From NCBI GenBank assembly GCA_913055155.1, contig CAJXJR010000004.1, forward strand, positions 124,001-188,000: 64,000 bases of DNA, written 5' to 3'. Source of the stretch: an uncultured Erythrobacter sp. (lineage in GTDB: Bacteria; Pseudomonadota; Alphaproteobacteria; Sphingomonadales; Sphingomonadaceae). The notes below the pieces were generated by a model. The model saw only the letters and a program-made list of their open reading frames with translations, ran no database searches and had not been told where the DNA came from. Below, one piece after another: positions 37,815 to 47,373 of this stretch; position 1 is the first letter of the stretch; each line of letters begins with the position of its first letter. The position numbers and the translations under genes are program-made.

Positions 37815-40800
37815 CCAAGCCCGCTTCGCTCACCCATTCCGTCCTGCTGCGAAGCTGTGCGCCGACCGCGCTCGCCGTGGCGGCCGCCGCCTTGCCGAAT
37901 GCAGCCATGGCCCAGGCGTTCCAGGGCAGCCCCTCCACCATACAGGGCACGGTAGCTTACGACCGGGCGACGCCCGGTGTCGAAACCGTCACCGTGCAAG
38001 GGGTGGACGCGATCATCGACTGGACGCCAGCTACCGACGTCAACGGGGCGGCGCTGACCTTCCTGCCCGACGGCAACACGGCAGTCTTCCAGGGTGCGCC
38101 GGGCGAAACCAATTTCGCCGTCCTCAACCGCATCCTTCCCACCGCCACTTTCACGCCGACCGAATTTGCCGGCACAGTGCAGGCCTTCCTTACCGATGGC
38201 GCGGGCAACATCACCGGCCCGGGCGGTTTCATCGCCTTCTACTCGCCGACTGGCATCCTCGTCAGCGGCACGGCGGTGTTCCAGGTGCCGCAGCTGCTGC
38301 TGACCACCAACGAACCCGACGATGCCAGCTTCAGCGATTTCGCTTCCGGCGTCGGCCCGCTGCTGCTCTCGGGCAACTTCGGACTGGTCGATATCCAGCC
38401 CGGTGCCACGCTCACCGGGACGCCGGAAGACAGCTTCTTCATCGTTTCCGCATCCAACATCAACATGGCGGGCGATGCCTATTTCAACGGCTCCAGCGTC
38501 TATGCTGCCGGCCTCGACGTGCAGATGTCGCACAGCTCCGGCCTGTTCGACATCTTCATCACCAACGGCACCGAAGGTCAGGCAATCAGCCACACCGGCA
38601 ACACCGGCGGGCCAGCATCGACCGGGGCTGGCGACAACCATATCATCTACGGCGTCGCCAGAGCGACGAGCGTAGAGTCCGGTGGCGCTTCGATGCTGTT
38701 CAGCGGCAACCTGGGTTTCGATGTGGCCGCCACGGCCACTGTTGCCAACGGCGAGATCATCCTTTCTGCAAACTATGATGTCGAAGGCAGACAGATCGAC
38801 GGCGGATCAACCGGGCAAGGGGCGGATTCCTTTTTCAACGGGCGTGGTTTCATTCCTTTTGACATCGCCGAGGTCACACTCGACGGTTTGGCAACGACCA
38901 GCAACCTCACCGCCATCAGCACGCATCTGGCGCAGGTCACAACTTCCCTGGGCAGTTCGGATTTTGCAGGCGACCTGGTTGTCGTCGGGCGTAGCCAGGC
39001 GCAGGTCAATGCCACTACCGGAACCACCATAAGCGTTGGCGGAGACCTGTTTGTTTCTGCCAACAACTTTTTTGGCGCAGAAAGCAATTCCTTCCCCAAC
39101 GCCGTCACAGGCGGGGTTGCCTATGTGAGCGCCGATACGAACGGCCAGATCATCGTGGCCGGACGCAGCACGGTAACGGCCAACGGCTACGCCGAGATCG
39201 ATGACGGTGGCACTTTTGCAGGCAACGCCACGGGCGGACAGGCGCAGGTGCTGGCAATCGGCGGCACAATCCAGTTTGGCGACGATCTCTCGGTCTCTGC
39301 CAATGGCCAGGTCGAAGACGAGACCGCACCGTATGATTCCGCCGGAGGCTACCAGGGTGGATTTGCAGAATTCACGGCCCTCGACGGCGGTTCGCTGACC
39401 CTTGATGGTGGCCTTGATATCTCCGCATTTGCTGCTTCGCCCAATCTGACAGGCGCGAATGCCTATATCCCGGGAGACAGTACCGGCGGCACCATTTACA
39501 TCGGAACCGGTGATGGCGGTGGCCTTGTCTCGATCACCAACGGCTTCATCGTCGCAGATGCCAGCGGCATCGTGGGCGACGGTTTCTCCAGCGATGGCGA
39601 CGGAGCTACCGGTACCGGGGGAACGATCACCCTCGTCTCTTCTCCGGGTGACGTTTTTTCCGTGGGCGGTGACACTTACCTCTATGCCAATGGTTTCGGC
39701 GGCAACGTCGTAGGCAACGTTTTCGGCGGGAGCGGTATCGGCGGGACGATCGACATCTTCGCCGGGTCAAACATGCTGTTCGACGGCGCCCTGGTCCTCG
39801 ATACCTATGCCTCGGGAGGCTATGGCGCGAACGGCGGCACAGGCCACGGCGGCATCAACTCGATCTATGCTTCGAGTGCAACCGTTACCATCAACGGCCT
39901 GAGCCAGTCCTATGCCATCGGCGAAGGTGGCGCAGCCATCGACGCCGGAAACGGCGGCACCGGCTTCGGCGGCACGGCGCAAGTTCTGGTGAATCAGGGT
40001 GGCCAACTGCTGATGAACGGCAGCGAGATGCAATTGAACGTCGATGCCTACGGCGGCAGCGCGATCAGCGGCACCGGCGGCGATGCGCTGGGCGGTGACG
40101 GCTTCGTGTTCGTGGACGGATCAACTGCCAGCTTTGCCGGCGACCTGTTCTTCTCTGGCATAGCCTTCGGCGGTGCTTCTTCCGGAGGCACCGGCGGCAC
40201 CGGGGCCTCTAGCACCGAATCGCTGTTGCTACATGTTACCAACGGCAGTGCGATGTCCATTGCCGGCCTTTTCAGCCAGAGCGCCATCGGTGTCGGCGGC
40301 AATGGCGTTACGGGCGGCGCAGGTTATGGCGGCGCGGCAGGCCTGTTTGTGGACCTGGACGGCACGCTCAGCCTCAACATCTCCAACCTCAACGCAGAGG
40401 GCATCGGCGGCACAGGCACGACGGGCGATGACGGCGCGGGTGTGGGCGGCACGGTGGTGATCGAGGTGAATCAGGGCACCCTCTCCGCCACTGACGCGCA
40501 GACATACAACGTCAGCGGTTCCGGAAGCGCGCAGAGCGTGGCGGGCACCTTCGGCATCATCGCCGTGGACGGTGATATCGCTCTGCCGATCGTGGATATC
40601 TTCGTGGGTGGCGACAATCCCGCCCCCTTCGCCTCCAGCTTCTTCGCCGACGGCGGCACGATCACCATCGACGATTTGCTGACCGTCGACATGGTTGGCG
40701 ACCTGATCTTCGAATATGCCAACGGCGGCACAATCCTGGGCGGCGCCTCGCCAAACAGCCTGTCCGCTTCCTTCGATGTGCTGGCAGACGGCACCATCGT

Positions 40801-42001
40801 CATCATCGGCGACAGCACGGCGGACCGTTTCTTCGCGGCGCAGTCCCTGCAACTTGCCGCACAGCAAATCGTGATTGATCCGCAGGTCAATTTCGGTGGC
40901 ACCTCGGTGGCGCTGATCTCGCTCGACACCCAGCACCGCAATATTTTGGGCGGATCGACAGAAGGCCCTGGCTTCATGCTGACCGATGAAGAGATCGCCG
41001 CCGTGACAGCCGATTCCCTGACCATCAGGACGCCGGACACGGTCGATCCCGACGTGGACCTGACAGTGCTTGATCTCAACCTTGTCGGGTCGCTGGCAAG
41101 TGGAGAAACCAGCGTCACGATCATCAGCGATGGAGTGATGCAGATCACGGGCGGCATCAGCTATGATGCAGCCGGGCCGGGGGATTCACTTGCCTTGCTG
41201 GGGGGGTCGAGCCTGCAGATGCTGCTGCCTGATGCCCATATCGCAGTACTGGACGCCAACGGTGCGCTGTCCGGCTCCCTGCTCCTTTCGGCGGACAACC
41301 TGATCTTCTCGGTCAGCGATTATACGGCTATTATTCTGTCCGATCCGGACAGCGCGGCCATTAGCGACTTGCTGAACGACTTGTCCCTTACCGTTGAGAC
41401 GGGCCCATTCAACTACATCGCCGCCCACAGCGTCTCGCTTGCGGCCACGGACTATATCTACGGCCAGAACACCGGCGATGGGATTCACTTCGGCGGGATC
41501 GAGATCTCCGCTCCGGATGGCACGCTTTCGATAAGCCAGATCGACCCGCAGGCCAGCACCACGCCGCTTGTCGTGATCGCCTACGGCATGGCCTACGACA
41601 GCTCGACCGGGGATTTCGTCTTTGATGATGACTTCTTCTTCCGCCGGATCGTCGATCGCACCCTGATCGGGCCGTTTACGGGTGAGGCGACGCTGAACGA
41701 TTGCATCATCAACTTGGCGACTTGCGGAACTACAACGCTGACTGGACCGGGCTCGCCCCCCAACCACGATCTGGTGAAAGATCCGCTCGACAACGAGGAC
41801 ATTCAAGAAGAAGCCGTGCCCGGCACGCCGACTTCGGACGAAGCCTTCGGCCTCGATTTCCCCGGTCTGATCAATGCTCCGATCATGCCAGAAGACGAAG
41901 TCGTAAGGGATCCAGTCACCAGCGGGGGCGACAGCGCGCTCTACAGCCTTGGAGCGCGGCGCAATTCGGCCGGCGATGGCGTCGAGGGAGGAGATAACTG
42001 A
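37811..42001 (+). CDS. TpsA-like large Gly-rich repeat exoprotein
   Basis: 1396 aa, signal peptide, N-terminal TPS-like region (GPGGFIAFYSPTGILVSGTAVF), Gly/Thr/Asp-rich repeats; ATGA overlap with TpsB. Confidence 0.72.
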   Translation: MTKPASLTHSVLLRSCAPTALAVAAAALPNAAMAQAFQGSPSTIQGTVAYDRATPGVETVTVQGVDAIIDWTPATDVNGAALTFLPDGNTAVFQGAPGETNFAVLNRILPTATFTPTEFAGTVQAFLTDGAGNITGPGGFIAFYSPTGILVSGTAVFQVPQLLLTTNEPDDASFSDFASGVGPLLLSGNFGLVDIQPGATLTGTPEDSFFIVSASNINMAGDAYFNGSSVYAAGLDVQMSHSSGLFDIFITNGTEGQAISHTGNTGGPASTGAGDNHIIYGVARATSVESGGASMLFSGNLGFDVAATATVANGEIILSANYDVEGRQIDGGSTGQGADSFFNGRGFIPFDIAEVTLDGLATTSNLTAISTHLAQVTTSLGSSDFAGDLVVVGRSQAQVNATTGTTISVGGDLFVSANNFFGAESNSFPNAVTGGVAYVSADTNGQIIVAGRSTVTANGYAEIDDGGTFAGNATGGQAQVLAIGGTIQFGDDLSVSANGQVEDETAPYDSAGGYQGGFAEFTALDGGSLTLDGGLDISAFAASPNLTGANAYIPGDSTGGTIYIGTGDGGGLVSITNGFIVADASGIVGDGFSSDGDGATGTGGTITLVSSPGDVFSVGGDTYLYANGFGGNVVGNVFGGSGIGGTIDIFAGSNMLFDGALVLDTYASGGYGANGGTGHGGINSIYASSATVTINGLSQSYAIGEGGAAIDAGNGGTGFGGTAQVLVNQGGQLLMNGSEMQLNVDAYGGSAISGTGGDALGGDGFVFVDGSTASFAGDLFFSGIAFGGASSGGTGGTGASSTESLLLHVTNGSAMSIAGLFSQSAIGVGGNGVTGGAGYGGAAGLFVDLDGTLSLNISNLNAEGIGGTGTTGDDGAGVGGTVVIEVNQGTLSATDAQTYNVSGSGSAQSVAGTFGIIAVDGDIALPIVDIFVGGDNPAPFASSFFADGGTITIDDLLTVDMVGDLIFEYANGGTILGGASPNSLSASFDVLADGTIVIIGDSTADRFFAAQSLQLAAQQIVIDPQVNFGGTSVALISLDTQHRNILGGSTEGPGFMLTDEEIAAVTADSLTIRTPDTVDPDVDLTVLDLNLVGSLASGETSVTIISDGVMQITGGISYDAAGPGDSLALLGGSSLQMLLPDAHIAVLDANGALSGSLLLSADNLIFSVSDYTAIILSDPDSAAISDLLNDLSLTVETGPFNYIAAHSVSLAATDYIYGQNTGDGIHFGGIEISAPDGTLSISQIDPQASTTPLVVIAYGMAYDSSTGDFVFDDDFFFRRIVDRTLIGPFTGEATLNDCIINLATCGTTTLTGPGSPPNHDLVKDPLDNEDIQEEAVPGTPTSDEAFGLDFPGLINAPIMPEDEVVRDPVTSGGDSALYSLGARRNSAGDGVEGGDN

Positions 42002-45000
42002 TGACCCGGTCCGCTTTCCCCCTTCGCCGCGTCGCCACTGCCTTGCTGAGCGCCATCGGCCTTGCCGCCACGGCCCAGTCCGCTGCCGCGCAGAATGTCC
42101 CGGTCTCGCTGCTCAATTCCGTCCCGCTTGGCGGTGGCGGTCTGTGTGAAGCGCAGATCCGCACTCCGCAAGCGGGCGACGGACTGTTCGATCGCCGTTA
42201 TGTCATCATCTGTCGCGATGCTGCCGCGCCGATCGGCAGCCTTGCCGTGCTGGGCGGCGCCAGAGAGTTGGACCTGCTAGCCGAAGCGCGCGAGAGCGGC
42301 GCCATGTGCGTCCGGCGCGAAGGTGCCATGGCACCGCAAGGCCTGCCCGGCGCCAGCACCTATGATTGCACCGCCAACGAAGACGGCCTGAAGACCCAGA
42401 TAATCGTGGGTTACGCCGACGGCGTCACCTATGCCGCCAACGGCGTGGCTGCCTATACCGACGCGCTGCGACTGGGGCTTGCCTCCCTGGCGACGGACAG
42501 CTTGGTTTCCGGCACCGTGTCGATCCCGCTGACCGATGCCAGCGACGCCCGCGCCTTTGCCCGCGCCCAGGCCGAAGCGATCTCTGCCGAGGCTGCACTG
42601 GTCGAGGCCTATCGTCGCTCCAACGCCGGCGCGTTCGCCGAGGCGGCAGAGTTCTTCTTAGCCTCTGCCGACGAGCTGGAGGGCCAGCAAGCGGTGGAAG
42701 CACAGCTGAACGCCGCGCTGCAGCAGTCCAACCTGGGCAACTACCTGGAAGCCGCGCTGATCTTCGTCGCCGCGCGTGACGAGGTAGGCGAGGATCCCAT
42801 CCTCACCCGGCTGGCGCGCAATTTCGAAGCCATCGACGCGCTTAACCGTAATGCCCCGGGCGAAGCGATCATGACGCTCGACGCGCCGCTGCCGGGCATG
42901 GCCGCAGACCTCGATGCCATCAGCATGATGCAGGTCGACGAGCCGCTTGCCCGACGCCTTGCGGCAGAGCAGAGCAATGCCATCGTTGGTGCGACCGGCC
43001 AGCTGACCGTGCTCGAACGCGCACAGCTGTTGGATGCCCAGGCCGACTACATCCGCGCCACGGCGCTGCGCTCGCAAGGCGAGCTCGCCGCTGCGCAAGG
43101 CACCCTGCTGCGCGCGCAGGAGCAACTGGTTGCAGTGCGCGACGGGCGGATCGTCTCGATCCTCTGGCTGCGCGCGCAAGTGCTGGCCGAACTGGCCGAG
43201 ATCGACGAACTGCAGGGCAACCTTGTGAGGGCCGAAGCACTGCACCGGCAAGCGGTGGAGCTGCTGGTTACGAACTATCCCGGCTCGCCCGCGCTTGTCA
43301 GCGCGCGATCGCTGCTAGCCGGGTTCCTTGCCCGCAACGCGCGCGAGGATGAAGCCCTGGCGCTCTACGCCGAAGTGGTGGACGACGCCGGCAGCAAGCC
43401 CAGCGCCGCGTTGCGCCGGCTGCTGGCTCCCTATTTCGAACTGCTGGCACAGCGTGGCGACCGGCCGGACGTGGCCGAGCGCATGTTTGATGCCAGCCAG
43501 TTGCTGGTGCGCCCGGGCCTTGCCCAGACACAGGCCGTGCTGGCACGCGAACTGTCGGGAGGCAGCGACGAGGCCTCGCAGCTGTTCCGCCGCTCGCTCA
43601 ACATCGCCCGCGGGATAGAGCAGATGCGCGGCGAGATTGCCCAGATCGAACTGACAGGCGACCTTGAGAACGGTGAAGTCGCGCGTGATCTCGCCACCCG
43701 CCGCACGCAGCTGGGCGAATTGCTCGACCTGCAACTGGAACTGCAACAGGCGCTGTCCGCCTATCCGCGCTACCGCGTGGTGAGCGACGAGGAGATGGCA
43801 CTGACTGACCTGCAAGCGGTGCTGGCGCCGGGAGAGGCCTATTACAAGCTGGTGATGCTGGATGACGCGGCCTACGCCATCTATGTCGAACAGGGCATGG
43901 CGCGCGGCTATCGGGTGGAAGCCGATGCCGCCGAAATCGATGCCATGGTGGATACCCTGCGCGATTCCATCGCAATCGAAATGGCCGGGCAAACCATCAC
44001 ATATCCCTTCGAGATCGCCACCGCACGGCAGCTTTACAGCGCGCTGTTCGCTCCTGTCGATGGCCAGCTGCGGCAGGCTCGCCACCTCGTGTTCGAACCC
44101 GACGGCGCGCTGCTGCGCCTGCCCGCCAACCTGCTGGTGATGGATGACGAAAGCGTGGCCCGCTACGAAGCGCGCACCGCCGATCCGGAAGCAGACCCCT
44201 ACGACTATCGCGGCACTGCCTGGCTGGGCCGCGCTATGCAGGTCTCCACCGCCGTCTCTCCCAGTGGTTTCCGCGACGTGCGACGTGCACGCGCTTCGGA
44301 TGCACGGGTGGAATACCTGGGCCTTGGCCATAACGTGCCGCTGGGCGAAGCCGGTTTCCCCACCGGCACCCGCGCCGCTGCCGGCACGATGAGCGCACGT
44401 TGCCAGTGGTCGGCATCGGCGTGGAGCAATCCCATCGCCGACAGCGAACTTCGCACGGCGGACAGCATTGTCACCTCGGACGGCGGGCAGGCGGCGCTGC
44501 TGACCGGCGCTGCCTTCACCGACACCGGCCTGCTGGCGATGGACCAGCTCGACGACTATCGCATCCTCCACTTCGCCACCCACGGCCTTGTCACCGCGCC
44601 GCAACCCGAATGTCCGCCGCGCCCGGCGCTGATGACCTCGTTCGGCGCTGGCGATTCCGACGGGCTGCTCAGCTTTGCCGAGATCTTCGACCTGCAGCTG
44701 GATGCCGACCTCGTGATCCTCTCTGCCTGCAACACCGCCAGCTCGGGCGGGCTCGTTGCCAGCCGCGAGGCAGGCATCACCGGCACCGGCGACTTTGCGC
44801 TGGACGGCCTGGTGCGGGCCTTCGTCGGTGCGGGCGGCCGCACGGTGGTGGCCAGCCACTGGCCAGTGCCGGACGATTTCGATGCCACCAGCCGCCTGAT
44901 CACCGGGCTGTTCGAGGCCGGCGAAGGCGTCGCCACGACCGAGGCGCTGCGCACCGCCCAGCTCGAACTGATGGACGATGCCGATACCTCGCACCCGTTC

Positions 45001-45054
45001 TACTGGTCGGCCTTCGCAGTGGTGGGCGATGGCTCGGTGCCGCTGCGCCGTTGA
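42001..45054 (+). CDS. Exported CHAT-domain (caspase-like) protein with TPR-like region
   Basis: Signal peptide ...AAAQ; helical repeats; C-terminal CHAT motifs ILHFATHG and DLVILSACNTASSGG, SHWPV. Confidence 0.88.
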   Translation: MTRSAFPLRRVATALLSAIGLAATAQSAAAQNVPVSLLNSVPLGGGGLCEAQIRTPQAGDGLFDRRYVIICRDAAAPIGSLAVLGGARELDLLAEARESGAMCVRREGAMAPQGLPGASTYDCTANEDGLKTQIIVGYADGVTYAANGVAAYTDALRLGLASLATDSLVSGTVSIPLTDASDARAFARAQAEAISAEAALVEAYRRSNAGAFAEAAEFFLASADELEGQQAVEAQLNAALQQSNLGNYLEAALIFVAARDEVGEDPILTRLARNFEAIDALNRNAPGEAIMTLDAPLPGMAADLDAISMMQVDEPLARRLAAEQSNAIVGATGQLTVLERAQLLDAQADYIRATALRSQGELAAAQGTLLRAQEQLVAVRDGRIVSILWLRAQVLAELAEIDELQGNLVRAEALHRQAVELLVTNYPGSPALVSARSLLAGFLARNAREDEALALYAEVVDDAGSKPSAALRRLLAPYFELLAQRGDRPDVAERMFDASQLLVRPGLAQTQAVLARELSGGSDEASQLFRRSLNIARGIEQMRGEIAQIELTGDLENGEVARDLATRRTQLGELLDLQLELQQALSAYPRYRVVSDEEMALTDLQAVLAPGEAYYKLVMLDDAAYAIYVEQGMARGYRVEADAAEIDAMVDTLRDSIAIEMAGQTITYPFEIATARQLYSALFAPVDGQLRQARHLVFEPDGALLRLPANLLVMDDESVARYEARTADPEADPYDYRGTAWLGRAMQVSTAVSPSGFRDVRRARASDARVEYLGLGHNVPLGEAGFPTGTRAAAGTMSARCQWSASAWSNPIADSELRTADSIVTSDGGQAALLTGAAFTDTGLLAMDQLDDYRILHFATHGLVTAPQPECPPRPALMTSFGAGDSDGLLSFAEIFDLQLDADLVILSACNTASSGGLVASREAGITGTGDFALDGLVRAFVGAGGRTVVASHWPVPDDFDATSRLITGLFEAGEGVATTEALRTAQLELMDDADTSHPFYWSAFAVVGDGSVPLRR

Positions 45055-45120
45055 TTGAACGTGGTCGGCAGACCATAGATGCCAGTTGAGCAGTCAAGCT
45101 GACCAGCCGACGCGTGCGCT

Positions 45121-45621
45121 TTAGAGATATGCTTCGAAACGATAACTTTCGTGGCACGCTACGCAATTGCCAAGGGCCTGCTGCCGCTTTTCGCGATAGC
45201 CCTGCAGGTCGCCGCCGTCGAGATCGCTGGCCATGACGCCAAAGGCTTGCCGCATGGCGCGGTTCATCGCCCGAAAGCCGTCGGGCAAGGCTTCGTGAAA
45301 TCCTGCCGGATGTTCCCTGCCCTGCGCCTGCCCCGGCCCTTCCTCGCGCGCCAGCTGGGCCATGCGGGCCGTGTCCCCTGCCATTTCGGCTGCATCCAGA
45401 TCGCGGATCGTCTCTAGCAGGCCGCGCATCTGCGCCAGCGCGAACTGGTGTTGCTCCGCGTTGAAGAGCACGGGCTCGCGCCGATCAGCCGTCGCCCCCA
45501 CCTCGCTCGCCGCAGACTCAGCCTCAGGTGCCCCTTCGCCATCGGCGAAAAGGGACCAGGCCAGCAGGGCGAGAATCCCGGCCATCAGGACGATAAGCAC
45601 ATTGGCTTGCAGCTTGCCCAT
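45121..45621 (-). CDS. Membrane-anchored monoheme cytochrome c (class II-like)
   Basis: N-terminal TM anchor; single C-terminal CVACH motif near the end of a helical protein. Confidence 0.72.
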   Translation of the reverse strand: MGKLQANVLIVLMAGILALLAWSLFADGEGAPEAESAASEVGATADRREPVLFNAEQHQFALAQMRGLLETIRDLDAAEMAGDTARMAQLAREEGPGQAQGREHPAGFHEALPDGFRAMNRAMRQAFGVMASDLDGGDLQGYREKRQQALGNCVACHESYRFEAYL

Positions 45622-45693
45622 TCCATTACCTCACGGGGTTACGCGCCCGGCTGCGCACACCCTCCCTACACCCTTCTCGGCCGCCGTGGTGTT

Positions 45694-46076
45694 CTACATG
45701 TGCCACACCAGCCGGTCGATCTGCTGGGCCAGTTCGCGCGAGAGCGGCGTGTCGGGCACGGTCTCTGCCCACGCACGGTGGAAGCAGATCAGGCAGCCGC
45801 CCGCTTCCTCCGCCCGATCTCGGCCACGAAATGGCGCCTGCGCAGCTGCGGGCGGCCGTATTTTTCCCAATACAGCGGCGGCCCGCCCAGCCAGCCGGTG
45901 AGGAACTCGTAGAGCTTCTCCTCTGCCCGTTCGAGCGAAGGCGGGTACACGTCGCACCAGGCTTTCGCCTCGGGCAGTTCGTCCATCAACTGGTAGATCC
46001 GGGCGCACAGGGCGCGCACCGTGGCTTCTCCACCCAACTGCTCGTAGGCCGACAGCTCCGGTGATGCCTCGCTCAC
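45694..46076 (-). pseudogene. Group II truncated hemoglobin gene interrupted by a frameshift
   Basis: MSEASPELSAYEQLGGEATVRALCARIYQLMDELPEAKAWCDVYPPSLERAEEKLYEFLTGWLGGPPLYWEKYGRPQLRRRHFVAEIG continues only in another frame as EEAGGCLICFHRAWAETVPDTPLSRELAQQIDRLVWHM (stop at 45694). GTG start overlaps cydX stop. Confidence 0.75.
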
Positions 46077-46183
46077 TCGATGCCGTCCTCGTCTGGCAAG
46101 CTGTGGAACTCGTGCCAGATGCCGTTAAGCACCGCCACGCCCACCGCGAGGCCGAGACCCAGAACCCAGGTAAAATACCACAT
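46073..46183 (-). CDS. cydX: CydX-like small subunit of cytochrome bd oxidase
   Basis: Manual translation MWYFTWVLGLGLAVGVAVLNGIWHEFHSLPDEDGIE; MWYF N-terminus typical of CydX/YbgT; immediately downstream of cydB; too short for supplied ORF list. Confidence 0.85.
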   Translation of the reverse strand: MWYFTWVLGLGLAVGVAVLNGIWHEFHSLPDEDGIE

Positions 46184-46206
46184 GGAAAATTCCCTTCGCG
46201 ATCGGC

Positions 46207-47349
46207 TCAGTAGAAGTCGGGGTTGTGGGCCACTTCGTCCTCACCCACGCGACCGAACATCACCCGGTAGGCCCAGGCCGTGTAGATCAGCACCAGTGGC
46301 AGGAAGACCGCCGTCACCAGCAGCATGATGAACAGCGTCAGGTGGCTGGACGAGGCGTTCCACACCGTCAGGCTGGACTGCGGGTCGATCGAACTGGGCA
46401 GGATGAAGGGGAACATCGATGCGCCCACCGAACCGATGATGCCCAGGTTGGCAGCAGACGACCCGGCGAAGACCATCGCATCCTTGCCACGGCGGATGCC
46501 CAGCAGCGCAATCAGCGGACCAGCCAGGCCCAGCGCGGGGAGGATCAGCAGCAGCGGATAGCTGGCATAGTTGTCCAGCCAGGCGCCTGCCTGCTCCACG
46601 GTATCGGTGTGCAGCGGGTTGGACGGGCCATTGGGATCGACGGTGCCCTGGATAGCAAAGCCAAGGTCGCCATAAGCGAGCCACGCGCCGCCCACCGCGT
46701 AGAGCACGAAAACCGCCACGGCCGCGAAGCTGCCATACCGGATGGCGCGCGTGCGCACCGGCCCCGGCTCCAGCTTCATCGCCAGCCAGCCGGCACCGTG
46801 CAGCACCAGCATGGCGACTGAGACGAGCCCCGCCAGCAGCGCGAAGGGCGAGAAAAGGCTCAGCAGGCTGCCTTCATAAAAAGCGCGCAGCGTATCATCG
46901 AGGCGGAAGGGCGCGCCGGTCAGCACATTGCCCACCGCCACGCCGAACACCAGCGCGGGCACGAAACCGCCCACGAACAGCGCCCAGTCCCAGCGGCTGC
47001 GCCAGGCCGGGTCTTCCTTCTTGGAGCGGTACTTGAAGCCTACGGGCCGCAATATCAGCGCCGCCAGCACCAGGAACATGGCAAGGTAGAAGCCGGAGAA
47101 GCTGATCGCGTAGACGAACGGCCAGGCAGCGAAAATCGCCCCGCCGCCAAGGATGAACCACACCTGGTTCCCTTCCCACGTTGCCCCAACGGTGTTGATG
47201 ACCTGGCGCCGTTCCAGGTCGTTGCGGCCGACGAAGGGCAGCAGCGAGGCGACGCCGAGGTCGAACCCGTCGGTCAGGGCAAAGCCGATCAGCAGCACGC
47301 CCATCAGCGCCCACCAGATCACCCGAAGCGTTTCATAATCGAGAGGCAT
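46207..47349 (-). CDS. cydB: Cytochrome d ubiquinol oxidase subunit II
   Basis: MPLDYETLRVIWWALMGVLLIGFALTDGFDLGVASLLPFVGRND. Confidence 0.96.
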   Translation of the reverse strand: MPLDYETLRVIWWALMGVLLIGFALTDGFDLGVASLLPFVGRNDLERRQVINTVGATWEGNQVWFILGGGAIFAAWPFVYAISFSGFYLAMFLVLAALILRPVGFKYRSKKEDPAWRSRWDWALFVGGFVPALVFGVAVGNVLTGAPFRLDDTLRAFYEGSLLSLFSPFALLAGLVSVAMLVLHGAGWLAMKLEPGPVRTRAIRYGSFAAVAVFVLYAVGGAWLAYGDLGFAIQGTVDPNGPSNPLHTDTVEQAGAWLDNYASYPLLLILPALGLAGPLIALLGIRRGKDAMVFAGSSAANLGIIGSVGASMFPFILPSSIDPQSSLTVWNASSSHLTLFIMLLVTAVFLPLVLIYTAWAYRVMFGRVGEDEVAHNPDFY

Positions 47350-47373
47350 GATACGAACTCCTTACGGACTGGC

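Noticed and set aside
37811-42001. Possible CRISPR or DNA tandem-repeat array in the TpsA-like gene
   Set aside because: Repeats are degenerate Gly-rich protein repeats, not regular DNA repeats with spacers. No CRISPR array seen anywhere in the window.
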